Source: Spirochaetales bacterium (GTDB lineage: Bacteria > Spirochaetota > Spirochaetia > Sphaerochaetales > Sphaerochaetaceae). Taken from it: a stretch of 45,255 nt of DNA. Made by a program: the position numbers and the translations under genes. The notes under the pieces were generated by a model, which worked only from the letters and a program-made list of their open reading frames with translations, had not been told where the DNA came from and made no database searches. Shown here piece after piece: positions 1 to 9,473 of the stretch; position 1 is the stretch's first letter; each line of letters starts with the position of its first letter. The stretch covers positions 1-45,255 of the forward strand of contig JALFRH010000084.1 in NCBI GenBank assembly GCA_022785155.1, read 5' to 3'.

Positions 1-4
1 ATAA

Positions 5-1711
5 TCAATTGAATTTTTTCATCACTTCAAAGCGCTTTATTTTTCTAGTGCTTGTAGTGGGTAAAGGTTCATCGGTGACTGTTACAAGAGTAATCTTTTT
101 ATAACTCTGAAGGTCTCTATTGACCTCTTCCACAATGCCGCTGATTATCTTTGATGTCTCATCCATGCCCTTTTCCTTCAATAACTGTGGATTTGGATAC
201 ACTACGGCCCTGATTATTTCCGACTTTGTCTCTTTATCCCCGATATAAGGAATAATGGATATCTGCTCTATCTCTCCATAAAGCTGGAACTTGTCTTCCA
301 GTTCCTCAGGAAAGACGTTCTTTCCCCCTTCAGTCACAATGACCGACTTTGCCCTTCCTGTAATATATAGATATCCATCTTTATCAATGTGCCCCACGTC
401 TCCTGTATTGAACCATCCGTCTTCGTCCAATACTTCATTGGTGCTTTCCGGGTTTTTGTAATATCCCTTCATTACTACGCTTCCCCTGATATACAGCACA
501 CCGTTTCCCTCATCATCGGGATCCACAATCTTCTGTTCCAAGGTAGGGATTATCTTTCCTACAGACTCCTCTTTGTATGCGGCTACCGGATTCAAGTGGG
601 TTACAGGAGAAGTCTCTGTCAGTCCATAGCCCTGGACAAAATCCAAGCCCAGCTGATTGAACCGTCTGAAGGTGGAGGCTGGAAGCGGGCCTCCTCCGGA
701 AATACATACTCTTATTCCATCCAAAGAAGCTTTTTTAAGAATACTCTTACCGAAGAACTTCTTTCCCAGGTTTATTCCTGTGATCTTTTTTATCGCCCCG
801 GACAATTCCATGAGGAAATGGACCAAAGAGGCCTTTAACCTCCCCTCTTTCTCTATGCCCTTCATTATGGAAGAAAGGAATCTGTTATAGATGATGGGAA
901 CAGCAAGGAACATAGTGACCTTGGCTTCCCTGAGTTCCCTTAATATTACAGGAACCACCAGTTTCTTTCCAAATAGACAGCAGGCACCGGAGAACATACA
1001 CTGGAGAAAGACAGCCGTCATAGTATATGCATGGTGGATGGGTAACACGGCATATACTACATCCGTAGGATATAGCGTCATGTATCTAAGCATTTTGAAG
1101 GCATCCGACACCAAGTTGGTGTGTGTAAGCACTACGCCCTTGGGGTTTCCTGTGGTGCCTGAAGTGAAGAGAATGGCAGCAGTGTCGTCGGAGTCCACCT
1201 TGGCCATAGTGCACTTCTCCCCATTTATGTCCAATATATATGGAAAAACATCTCCACACTCCAGAGATATCCTGAATTCCAAATTTGGAGCATTGACTTG
1301 GATTTTGTCTTCATCTGCAAATATTCCCTTGACGTCTCCGAAATCAAGGAGTCTCTCCAATTCCTCATTTCTCAGACCATGATCCAAGGGAACTATCACA
1401 CACCCCAGAAAAGTTATAGCCAAGTAGGCAAGGGCCCACTGGGGGGAGTTCTTACCACAAACAGCTATGTTATCTCCCTTCTTGATTCCCTTTGACTTAA
1501 TATAATATGCAATTTGGGCTATCTTTTCATAAGCCTCACGGAAAGTAAAGGAGAGAAAAGAGGGAGTCAGGGACTTCAAGGCTTCATTATCCGGGAATCG
1601 AGAGACAGTAATGGAGAAGGCTTCACCTATTGTAGGCCACTCTCCTTCAAAAGACTTTCCTCTATATTCTTCAAGATAATCCACTTGGGTGTAATAAATA
1701 TTTCTTGCCAT
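5..1711 (-). CDS. AMP-dependent synthetase / long-chain acyl-CoA ligase family protein
   Basis: 568 aa; AMP-binding motif ILFTSGTTGNPKGVVLTH; GYGLTETSPV; GWFNTGDVGHIDKDGYLYITGR; SD-like GGAG before the ATG. Confidence 0.92.
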   Translation of the reverse strand: MARNIYYTQVDYLEEYRGKSFEGEWPTIGEAFSITVSRFPDNEALKSLTPSFLSFTFREAYEKIAQIAYYIKSKGIKKGDNIAVCGKNSPQWALAYLAITFLGCVIVPLDHGLRNEELERLLDFGDVKGIFADEDKIQVNAPNLEFRISLECGDVFPYILDINGEKCTMAKVDSDDTAAILFTSGTTGNPKGVVLTHTNLVSDAFKMLRYMTLYPTDVVYAVLPIHHAYTMTAVFLQCMFSGACCLFGKKLVVPVILRELREAKVTMFLAVPIIYNRFLSSIMKGIEKEGRLKASLVHFLMELSGAIKKITGINLGKKFFGKSILKKASLDGIRVCISGGGPLPASTFRRFNQLGLDFVQGYGLTETSPVTHLNPVAAYKEESVGKIIPTLEQKIVDPDDEGNGVLYIRGSVVMKGYYKNPESTNEVLDEDGWFNTGDVGHIDKDGYLYITGRAKSVIVTEGGKNVFPEELEDKFQLYGEIEQISIIPYIGDKETKSEIIRAVVYPNPQLLKEKGMDETSKIISGIVEEVNRDLQSYKKITLVTVTDEPLPTTSTRKIKRFEVMKKFN

Positions 1712-1936
1712 AAGTCTCCAAAGTCAAACAAATGTTATAAGATATTGAGAAATATCCTTCGGCCAATGACGATTTGTCAACAAATAGAGATAAACAACTA
1801 TAACAGCCATGGGTTTTTGTGTAATTTATAGATACAAAGAACCATAAAAGACCATTTATTATTTTACACTTTTTTCTTGCAGTGTATAAAAATAGCCTAC
1901 TCCTTTTTAAGGGAATAGGCCTGATTGTCAGTAGCA

Positions 1937-2812
1937 TCAAGCTTTCTTGATGGCTTTGTACTCTATATATCCTCTTTCACCCCTTGGCTCCAATTGGATA
2001 CGTGGCTCGTCTTCATTCCATCTGGCACCGATTAAAGACGGATCATATTTTTCCATCGCCCTTTCCACTTCTTTGATGGCTTCTTCGTAATTCTCTTCTT
2101 CAAAAGCTTCGCCTTGGAACATCAAGTACTCGCTTTCATCCATATCCACTACTTCAAAGCCATCCATCACCTTGCCATTCCAATCAAAAGGCAATTCCAC
2201 TCCCTGGACATATTTGCTTGTACCTGGCTTTCTGTATTTATCTGGAAGCCACATACATACAGGTTCAGGAGTAATGCTCTTGAGTATTCCCCAGACATCA
2301 CATCCCACTTCCATGGAGTAGTCCCAGTACTCCTCTCCCTTGACGCCTCTTTTGATCATTACCTTTCTCTTGGGTTTGGTGATTCTTGTAACAAAAATGT
2401 TTCTTGTTTCCGCCATTTTCTTTTCCTCTTTTAATCTGGAATCCCTGTATTTCAAACGGTAGGGGATAAAATAACAGATAGGAGAAGGACTTCTTTTATA
2501 CTCACCTGCAGATGTGCCGAATTCCTTTCTAAACGCTCTGATAAAACCTTCTACGCTTTCATATCCGGACTCGAAAGCTTGGTCGGTGACATCGCTCTCC
2601 CCGTTTTTCAATCTCTCTGCACTTCTTGTAAGCCTCAGCTTTCTCAAATACTCCCCCACTCCATATCCAGTGGCTTCAGCAAATAGCCTCTGGGCATGGA
2701 AGGGCGAATAGTTGGACACTCTCAACACATCATTGATCGTGATGTCCTCCAAGTAGTGCAGGATCAAAAACTCCTGCATTTTATCAACTGCTTCCCTTTG
2801 AAATCTATTCAT
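1937..2812 (-). CDS. AraC-family transcriptional regulator with C-terminal GyrI-like effector domain
   Basis: N-terminal AraC HTH pair (ITINDVLRVSNYSPFHAQRLFAEATGYGVGEYLRKLRLTRSAERL); C-terminal GyrI-like segment. Confidence 0.88.
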   Translation of the reverse strand: MNRFQREAVDKMQEFLILHYLEDITINDVLRVSNYSPFHAQRLFAEATGYGVGEYLRKLRLTRSAERLKNGESDVTDQAFESGYESVEGFIRAFRKEFGTSAGEYKRSPSPICYFIPYRLKYRDSRLKEEKKMAETRNIFVTRITKPKRKVMIKRGVKGEEYWDYSMEVGCDVWGILKSITPEPVCMWLPDKYRKPGTSKYVQGVELPFDWNGKVMDGFEVVDMDESEYLMFQGEAFEEENYEEAIKEVERAMEKYDPSLIGARWNEDEPRIQLEPRGERGYIEYKAIKKA

Positions 2813-3030
2813 GGCCTAACTATATCTTTCTTCCCCTCTCTCAGCTTGACGAAAAATGCTCTTTATCGGATTCATCATTTTTTTGATGATCTTGTCAGTT
2901 CAGATTATTAAACAATCTATTATACTTGTGTTCACTTTTGTAAGAAACAAAGCTACGGTTGCTTTATTTTTATAGAATTAATCATTACATTCCCTTTAGA
3001 AGAAATACTTTAGGCAAGAGGTGTTTCAAG

Positions 3031-3834
3031 ATGGCAGACAAGAACAAAACTATTTATTACAGCGATGAGCTGAACGATGATTTTGCTTCCCTTGGAATAA
3101 AGAAAAAACCACTGGGGGATGATTTCGAGTATATACATAAGAATATACTGTGGAACACTTGTTCCTTTGTGATATATAGAATGATTGCTCAACCTCTTGT
3201 ATTTGTTTTTGTAAAAGTAGCCCATAGGCAGAGATTCAAAAACAGAAAGGTATTGAAGACTGCCAGGAAAACAGGTGCCTTCATATATGCAAACCATACC
3301 AATATGCTGTTGGATGCCTTTGTACCAAATATAGTGAAGCTACGTAAAAGAGGATATATCCTTGTGGGGCCCGACACCACCAGCATTCCAGGATTGAAGA
3401 ATATTGTGGAGATGGTCGGAGCCATTCCTTTGGGCCAGACTCTCTCTGAGAACAAAGAGATGCTGGAATGCATCAACCATAGGATAGCGAAGAACAAAGG
3501 CTTCATCACCATATATCCTGAAGCCCATATCTGGCCCTACTATACCGGCATAAGGGATTTCAAAGCAGGTTCCTTCAGTTATCCCTGCTACACTGATACT
3601 CCTGTTTTCGCCATGACCAACTGCTATCAGAAAAAACTAATTGGGAAGCACCCCAAAGTGGTCACCTTCGTAGACGGTCCTTTCTATCCAGATAAAAATC
3701 TTCCCATGAAAGAAAGAAAAGAGAAACTCAGAAAGCAGTGTTACGACACCATGGTGAAGAGAGCAAAGGAAAACTCCACATACTCCTACATAGTCTACGA
3801 AAAGAAAGACCTGGAAAATGCTGCCGAGCATTGA
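3031..3834 (+). CDS. 1-acyl-sn-glycerol-3-phosphate acyltransferase (PlsC-like)
   Basis: YANHTNMLLDAF (HX4D motif) and ITIYPEAHIWPYYTGIRDFKAGSF; start moved from 2959 to the ATG at 3031, preceded by an AAGAGGTG SD. Confidence 0.85.
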   Translation: MADKNKTIYYSDELNDDFASLGIKKKPLGDDFEYIHKNILWNTCSFVIYRMIAQPLVFVFVKVAHRQRFKNRKVLKTARKTGAFIYANHTNMLLDAFVPNIVKLRKRGYILVGPDTTSIPGLKNIVEMVGAIPLGQTLSENKEMLECINHRIAKNKGFITIYPEAHIWPYYTGIRDFKAGSFSYPCYTDTPVFAMTNCYQKKLIGKHPKVVTFVDGPFYPDKNLPMKERKEKLRKQCYDTMVKRAKENSTYSYIVYEKKDLENAAEH

Positions 3835-3835
3835 A

Positions 3836-3858
3836 AAAGGGAGGCTACCCTCCCTTTA
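3836..3858. terminator. bidirectional Rho-independent terminator between convergent genes
   Basis: AAAGGGAGGCTACCCTCCCTTT, GGGAGG/CCTCCC stem with A/T flanks. Confidence 0.8.
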
Positions 3859-4389
3859 TCAGATGATCTCCTCATCCACCACCGTTATATCTGTATCCAT
3901 GATATAGGCGTTCTTGATTTCTCCTATGAACATGTAGTGGTAGTCATCATTCTTGTACCAGCGGTCCTTTATTTCAGAACCAAAGCCCTCTTTATCTATA
4001 AAATGCTTACTTACCTTTTTCAGTGTAAAAGTAAGGTTGGCTTCCTCAAAGGCCACAGTGCCGTCCATAAATACCGGAGTCAAACCTGCCCCCTTGGCTT
4101 TATCTGTATCCCTTCCGCTATGGCTGCCACAGAAAGCCATTACACTCTTTTTCTCTGGAGGGAAGAATGAAACGGAGAAAGAATCGAACTTATCCATAAA
4201 GGAAAGAGTGTACCTGCTCTCCCTGACAAACACAAAGCAACAAGGTGAGCCCCACATATATCCCAAGCCACCCCAGCCTGCAGTCATAGTGTTCCATCCG
4301 TTTTCATCCCCTGCACTTAGCAAGAAATCATCTTGGCCTATTGAAGTAAAGGGATTCAGCTCCAAGCTTGATATTTCAATCTTTTCCAT
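3859..4389 (-). CDS. flavin reductase family protein (FMN-binding split barrel)
   Basis: 176 aa; NTMTAGWGGLGYMWGSPCCFVFVRESRYT pattern typical of the flavin reductase-like family; AGGAGG SD. Confidence 0.82.
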   Translation of the reverse strand: MEKIEISSLELNPFTSIGQDDFLLSAGDENGWNTMTAGWGGLGYMWGSPCCFVFVRESRYTLSFMDKFDSFSVSFFPPEKKSVMAFCGSHSGRDTDKAKGAGLTPVFMDGTVAFEEANLTFTLKKVSKHFIDKEGFGSEIKDRWYKNDDYHYMFIGEIKNAYIMDTDITVVDEEII

Positions 4390-4398
4390 TTCTTCCTC

Positions 4399-5115
4399 CT
4401 ATCTACATCTGTAGTAAAATGACGATTTATCTCTACGGACCTCATATTTCTTTGGAAAAGCGGAAATAAGATCCGAAAGTTTCTTGTAGTTGTAGGACCT
4501 GACATCGAAGTCCGGCTTTACACGCTTGATATAGGCTCCCGCCTGGGAGATATGGGTAAAGCCGTCTTCGTCCTCATATCTGTCTCCGGCTCTTCTGAGA
4601 AGTCTATGGACCTCTTCGATGCCACCGTTCTCCCTCTCCCTATAATAAGCGGGGTTTTGGTAATCCTCGAACCTATCGTTATCTTCATCCAGGTTCTCCA
4701 GAAATATAAACTCATCGCAGGCATTCCTGAAGGGCTCGGGAGTCTTTCTCTCACCTACGCCTATTACAAAGACACCGTCTTCATGGAGTCTTATGGCAAG
4801 GGGAGTATAATCACTGTCAGAGGCCACTATGGCAAAGGCATTGTAGGATTCCCTATGCAACAGATCCATGGTATCTATGGTCAGGGCCATATCTGTGGCA
4901 TTCTTACCTGATACGTAATCGAACTGCTGCTCAGCCTTGATTGCAAGCCTCTTGAGTTCCCCTTCCCAGTTTTTCAGAGTACTTTTCTTCCAGTTGCCAT
5001 AAGCACGCTTGACCACAATACGGCCATAGGTGGAGAGTTCCTGTATAATTCCCCCCAATTTCGACAACTGGGTATTGTCTGCATCAATCAAAAGAACAAT
5101 CTTATAGTCTTCCAT
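4399..5115 (-). CDS. NYN-domain (LabA/PIN-like) protein with C-terminal OST-HTH/LOTUS domain
   Basis: IVLLIDADNTQ, ATDMALTIDTMDLLH, FAIVASDSDYTPLAIRLHEDG; C-terminal LOTUS-like GFTHISQAGAYIKRVKPDFDVRSYNYKKLSDLISAFPKKYEV. Start assigned at MEDYK. Confidence 0.87.
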   Translation of the reverse strand: MEDYKIVLLIDADNTQLSKLGGIIQELSTYGRIVVKRAYGNWKKSTLKNWEGELKRLAIKAEQQFDYVSGKNATDMALTIDTMDLLHRESYNAFAIVASDSDYTPLAIRLHEDGVFVIGVGERKTPEPFRNACDEFIFLENLDEDNDRFEDYQNPAYYRERENGGIEEVHRLLRRAGDRYEDEDGFTHISQAGAYIKRVKPDFDVRSYNYKKLSDLISAFPKKYEVRRDKSSFYYRCR

Positions 5116-5227
5116 GTAAGAAATATAACAAAAGCAAAAGAACATAGAAAGAGAAAAGCCTACTTTTTCTTCCTGTTGACACAGCTTCAATTTGATATCA
5201 TTATAATATCACATAAGGAGAGATTGT

Positions 5228-6268
5228 ATGTCACAAGTAAAATACACTGAAGAAAAAATCCTGAAACCAATAAAGGGCTTTGTCCCTCTTTTCCTTATAA
5301 TAGTATTTATACTGGCTTCCATCGGATTAATGATCCTGGGAGGAATACTGATCGACGAGTACGATAGTTATGTTCTTGGAGGAGTATCCCTTGGGCTGGG
5401 TATCCTTCTTTGTATAGCAAGCAGCATTTCCTTTGCAGGCTTGAAGGTCATCAACCCCAACGAAGCCATTGTCCTTTCCCTTTTCGGCAAATATATAGGA
5501 ACCATCTATGAAAACGGCTTCTGGTACGTCAATCCATTTGCTTCGGCAATATATCCCCAGGCAAAGATAGCAGAAGCAAAGAATGCCAGACTTCAAGCAT
5601 ATGCTGGCAAGAAGAGCCAGGCTGAAGTATCTGCATCAGAGGCTGCCATAGCCAGTGCAAAGAAGGTAAGCACAAAGGTATGCACCTTTGTAAACGGCAA
5701 CCAAAAGGTAAACGACAAGCTGGGTAACCCTGTGGAAGTCAGCGCAATCGTCATCTGGAAGGTTGTCAACGCAACAAAGGCTGTATTGAACGTAGACTAC
5801 TACAAGGAATATCTTTCAAACCAGACAGACTCCACCATAAGAAACGTTGCCCGCCTCTACCCCTACGACATCATCGATGACGAAGACGACGAGAAGGACG
5901 AAATCAACGAGAAGACTCTCAGAGGTTCCGCAACCATCATTGCCGAAGAGATGAAGAAAGAGCTGGCATCCAAGGTTGAAGATGCAGGTATCGAGATAGT
6001 GGAGGTAAGGCTCAATCAGATTGCATATGCTCCTGAGATTGCAGCTGCAATGCTCCAGAGGCAGCAGGCCATTGCAGTCATAGCTGCAAGAAAGAAAATT
6101 GTAGAGGGTGCCGTGACAATGGTTGAAATGGCCCTGGACAAACTCAAGGAAGATGACGTAGTGGATTTGGACGAAGAAAGAAAAGCACAGATGGTATCAA
6201 ATCTTCTAGTTGTGCTATGCTCAAGTAAGGAAGCAAATCCTATACTTAATGCAGGATCGATATATTAA
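5228..6268 (+). CDS. SPFH/Band 7 domain membrane protein
   Basis: N-terminal TM pair, [31 protein letters not shown], stomatin-like C-terminal helix; AAGGAG SD. Confidence 0.9.
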   Translation: MSQVKYTEEKILKPIKGFVPLFLIIVFILASIGLMILGGILIDEYDSYVLGGVSLGLGILLCIASSISFAGLKVINPNEAIVLSLFGKYIGTIYENGFWYVNPFASAIYPQAKIAEAKNARLQAYAGKKSQAEVSASEAAIASAKKVSTKVCTFVNGNQKVNDKLGNPVEVSAIVIWKVVNATKAVLNVDYYKEYLSNQTDSTIRNVARLYPYDIIDDEDDEKDEINEKTLRGSATIIAEEMKKELASKVEDAGIEIVEVRLNQIAYAPEIAAAMLQRQQAIAVIAARKKIVEGAVTMVEMALDKLKEDDVVDLDEERKAQMVSNLLVVLCSSKEANPILNAGSIY

Positions 6269-6444
6269 TGGCAGAGAAGAAACAAGTACCACTTCGAATA
6301 TCAAAAGAACTCTTCGACGAGCTCTCAAGATGGGCGGAAGATGATTTCAGGTCCCTTAACGGGCAGATAGAATATCTTCTTACCGACTGCGTCAGAAAGA
6401 GACGAAAGAAAGAATTCTCACAAAACAATGGGGAAAAGGAGTAA
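6268..6444 (+). CDS. small Arc-like ribbon-helix-helix protein (58 aa), translationally coupled to the SPFH gene
   Basis: ATG at 6268 overlaps the SPFH stop (TAATG). Translation [58 protein letters not shown]. Absent from the ORF track because of its size. Confidence 0.82.
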   Translation: MAEKKQVPLRISKELFDELSRWAEDDFRSLNGQIEYLLTDCVRKRRKKEFSQNNGEKE

Positions 6445-6456
6445 AACTCCCTTTCC

Positions 6457-7476
6457 CTATATTTCATCCTCCACTCTCTCCATAGCCTTCACCACTCTAT
6501 CTGAAAACTCATCGAACTCCGGATCCTCAACTTGAAGGGACTTATCTGAAAGAATCCTCTCGGCAGCCCTCTTGGCCCCCTCTTTGAAAGAAGTCTTTGT
6601 AACCATTTCCGGTACAAGGGCCCTTAGTTTCGTATTGACGAATATTACGTTGCAGGCCTTGTCTCCAAGAAGCTCTCCTGTAAAATCGTAGCCATATTTC
6701 GCCCCCACCTTTCCCAAAAGTGAAGATGGAACAAAGCATGGCCTATACTCCCCCGACACAGCTTCTGCAATGGTTGAAAGGATTTCATTCCACGTCAGCC
6801 TATCATTTCCTGTAATCTGATATGCTTCCCCTATGGTCTCTTTCCTTCCCATGAGGCCTGTGAAACCTAGGGCAAAATCTTCACACCAAGTAAGAGTCCA
6901 GAAAGATAAACCATCTCCCGGAACCAGAATCTTCTTTCCTTCCAGCATTCTCTTAACCACCTGCCATGAACCCTTTTTGCCATGGATGGCCACAGGAAAC
7001 TTCCTGTCATCATAGGTATGGCTTGGCCTTACTACAGTAATGGGAAAACCTGTATTTCTGTATTCATTGAAAAACACTTCTTCTGCAGCCTTCTTGTTCC
7101 TCGAATACTCCCAATAGGGGTTTTCAAGAGGAGTCTCCTCTGTAATGAATGGGGAATGGAGAGGCTTCTGGTATGCTGATGCAGAAGAAATGAAGATATA
7201 TTGGTCCGTTTTATCTCCAAAGAGCCTAATGTCACGCCTGGCATCCCTTTCATCAAAGACGATGAAAGAAGCCACAGTATCGAAATATAGACCGTCAAGT
7301 GCCCTTCTTACACCCTCTTCATCATTGACATCCATGAATATCTCTTTGACGCCTTCAGGTACTTCATCTTTCCTGTTGCCTCGATTAAGCGTCCAAACTT
7401 CCCAACCAAGATCCATTAATCTTCTTACAATACTCAGGCTTATGGTTCCGCTTCCACCTACAAACAATGCTTTCAT
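6457..7476 (-). CDS. NAD-dependent epimerase/dehydratase family protein (extended SDR)
   Basis: MKALFVGGSGTISLSIVRRL Rossmann motif; YSRNKKAAEE active-site YxxxK; GGAGG SD upstream of ATG 7476. Confidence 0.88.
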   Translation of the reverse strand: MKALFVGGSGTISLSIVRRLMDLGWEVWTLNRGNRKDEVPEGVKEIFMDVNDEEGVRRALDGLYFDTVASFIVFDERDARRDIRLFGDKTDQYIFISSASAYQKPLHSPFITEETPLENPYWEYSRNKKAAEEVFFNEYRNTGFPITVVRPSHTYDDRKFPVAIHGKKGSWQVVKRMLEGKKILVPGDGLSFWTLTWCEDFALGFTGLMGRKETIGEAYQITGNDRLTWNEILSTIAEAVSGEYRPCFVPSSLLGKVGAKYGYDFTGELLGDKACNVIFVNTKLRALVPEMVTKTSFKEGAKRAAERILSDKSLQVEDPEFDEFSDRVVKAMERVEDEI

Positions 7477-7528
7477 AGTCTCCTCCAATTAGAGTCTACA
7501 TCAATATAGGGCAAAAATCATTTAAAAA

Positions 7529-7551
7529 CGGCTAGAGACCATCTAGCCGTA
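7529..7551 (-). terminator. hairpin with minus-strand T-tract, candidate terminator
   Basis: Minus strand ACGGCTAGA-TGGTC-TCTAGCCGT then TTTTTAAATGATTTTT; perfect 9-bp stem. Confidence 0.5.
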
Positions 7552-7868
7552 AGGAGGAGTTATTATTATGAAAAAATTTATTCTTTCGCTCTTGCTGATT
7601 ACAATATACACGACTCTTCGTTGTTTTTAATCAAGTATAGATGGAGAGTATATGAAGTTGAGGTTTTTCACCTATTATCAGACTATCTCCTTTTAGTGTC
7701 TACTTTTCAATGTAAACTTAAAATGGCCATGGAAACCATGGCCAATAAAGGAGGGATTGAAAAGAAAATTAAGCGCTCGCCGCTTTTCCTGTTCAAAAAA
7801 AGAATAACAAACCAATAGGGAGAATTGGTTTCAACATAGTGACGAATTGAAATATTTTTAAGTAGATA

Positions 7869-8591
7869 TCATGAAGAAAGCCCACCGCTTTTTTCCAACA
7901 GCATCCTTTCCCTTTCCGTCAGGACATGCTTTTCAAAGAGATCCGGTCTTAGTCTCTTGGTGTCCAACAGGGCCTGGGTTTCACGCCATTCGTCTATGGC
8001 TCCGTGGTTTCCAGACAATAGTATCTCAGGAACCTTCTCCCCATTCCAATCCACAGGCTTTGTATACTGAGGATACTCCAAGAGTCCCTTTTCATGGCTT
8101 TCGTCCTCTGTGGCCCCTTCCCTTATGGTTCCCTTCAAAAGCCTTGAAATGGAATCTACGATGACCATGGCAGGTATCTCCCCACCTGTAAGGATGTAGT
8201 CTCCGATGCTGATCATCTCGTCCACATGGTCCTCGAATCTTCTGTCCACCCCCTCATAGTGACCTGAAACCAAAACCAAATCCGAAAGCGTGGAATACTC
8301 CCTTGCCTTCCTCTGGTCATAGACCTTTCCCTTGGGGGAAAGAAGGACAGTATGGGAAGAAGGGGAAAGGGAAGAAGAAAGGGCCTTCATCAAGGTGTCG
8401 AGACGAAGAATCATACCGCCCCCTCCCCCACAGGGAGAATCATCTATATGCCTGAATGATCCTCCTGCGTAATCTTTTATGTCCTTTATTTCCAGAGTCA
8501 ACAAGTCTCTATCCACCGCCCTTTTTATTACAGGAAAGGTCATAAGAGAGGAAAAAGACTGGGGGAACATGGTAAGTATTGTAATCTTCAT
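7869..8591 (-). CDS. trmD: tRNA (guanine-N1)-methyltransferase
   Basis: MKITILTMFPQSF...FRHIDDSPCGGGGGMILR; LVLVSGHYEGVDRRFEDHVDEMISIGDYILTGGEIPAMVIVDSISRL; YTKPVDW. Confidence 0.97.
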   Translation of the reverse strand: MKITILTMFPQSFSSLMTFPVIKRAVDRDLLTLEIKDIKDYAGGSFRHIDDSPCGGGGGMILRLDTLMKALSSSLSPSSHTVLLSPKGKVYDQRKAREYSTLSDLVLVSGHYEGVDRRFEDHVDEMISIGDYILTGGEIPAMVIVDSISRLLKGTIREGATEDESHEKGLLEYPQYTKPVDWNGEKVPEILLSGNHGAIDEWRETQALLDTKRLRPDLFEKHVLTERERMLLEKSGGLSS

Positions 8592-8660
8592 ACTCCAATT
8601 GTAGAAAATAGAGGAAATATTGTCATTTCCATAGCAGAAGAGAAGAAATACAATAATGCT

Positions 8661-9473
8661 ATGATTACTATCAAAAACAATGAATTGAAAGTGGAAATAA
8701 CAGAAGATGGAGCTGAACTGAGAAGCATCGTCTTCAAAGGAAAAGAGTATCTCTACCAAGGTGATTGCACTTGGAAAAGAAGAGCCCCCATCCTTTTTCC
8801 CTGGGCTGGAAGACTAAGAGACCTGGAATATACATATGACGGGGAAAAGTATCATATGGGGCAGCATGGCTTTGCAAGAGACATGAGATTCAGTGTAATA
8901 GAGAAGGAAGAGGACAGAGTCAACATGATGATTCAGTCCGATGCTTCCACCCTTGTAATCTATCCCCGTCCCTTTAAACTCTACATGGAGTATAAAGTCG
9001 AAGGAAACTCCTTAAGGATAAAGATGAGCGTCGAAAACCTTGGGGAGAAGGAAATGACCTATGGCATAGGAATACACCCAGGCTTCATAATAGAGGACAG
9101 AGACGCTTCCTTATATATCGAAGGAGGAAATGAGAATGCAATCATCCTTGATGCCAATGGAAAGAGAGTGAGGGAAGAGAACGTAAGGGAAAGACTTCCC
9201 CTCTCTTTCTTCTCCGACAACACAACCTTGATTGTCCCCGATGCAAAAGAAGTCATAGCAAAAGGAAAGGATAGAACAATAGTTTTGAATCTGGTTTCCT
9301 TTAAGAACCTGGTGGTGTGGAGAAGCGAAAATGATCCTTTCATCTGCCTTGAAGCTTGGGACAACCTACCGTCAAAAGAAGGCGAAGAGGAGAACTTCAA
9401 CACCAGAAGCAACGTTGTCAGGCAGAAGCCTATATCCACTCGTCAATTTGAGTCCATCTTCTCATTCTTATAA
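8661..9473 (+). CDS. aldose 1-epimerase family protein
   Basis: FPWAGRLRDLEYTYDGEKYHMGQHGFARDMRF; GIGIHPGF; ICLEAWDNLP; galactose mutarotase-like fold motifs. Confidence 0.87.
   Translation: MITIKNNELKVEITEDGAELRSIVFKGKEYLYQGDCTWKRRAPILFPWAGRLRDLEYTYDGEKYHMGQHGFARDMRFSVIEKEEDRVNMMIQSDASTLVIYPRPFKLYMEYKVEGNSLRIKMSVENLGEKEMTYGIGIHPGFIIEDRDASLYIEGGNENAIILDANGKRVREENVRERLPLSFFSDNTTLIVPDAKEVIAKGKDRTIVLNLVSFKNLVVWRSENDPFICLEAWDNLPSKEGEEENFNTRSNVVRQKPISTRQFESIFSFL

Noticed and set aside
389-1831. Plus-strand ORFs (149, 77, 163, 65, 105 aa) opposite the acyl-CoA ligase
   Set aside because: Antisense shadow ORFs of a clearly conserved CDS; no domain signature or SD.
7621-7818. 65-aa plus ORF in the intergenic region downstream of the epimerase
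   Set aside because: No SD and spans a perfect hairpin; more likely noncoding or decayed sequence.
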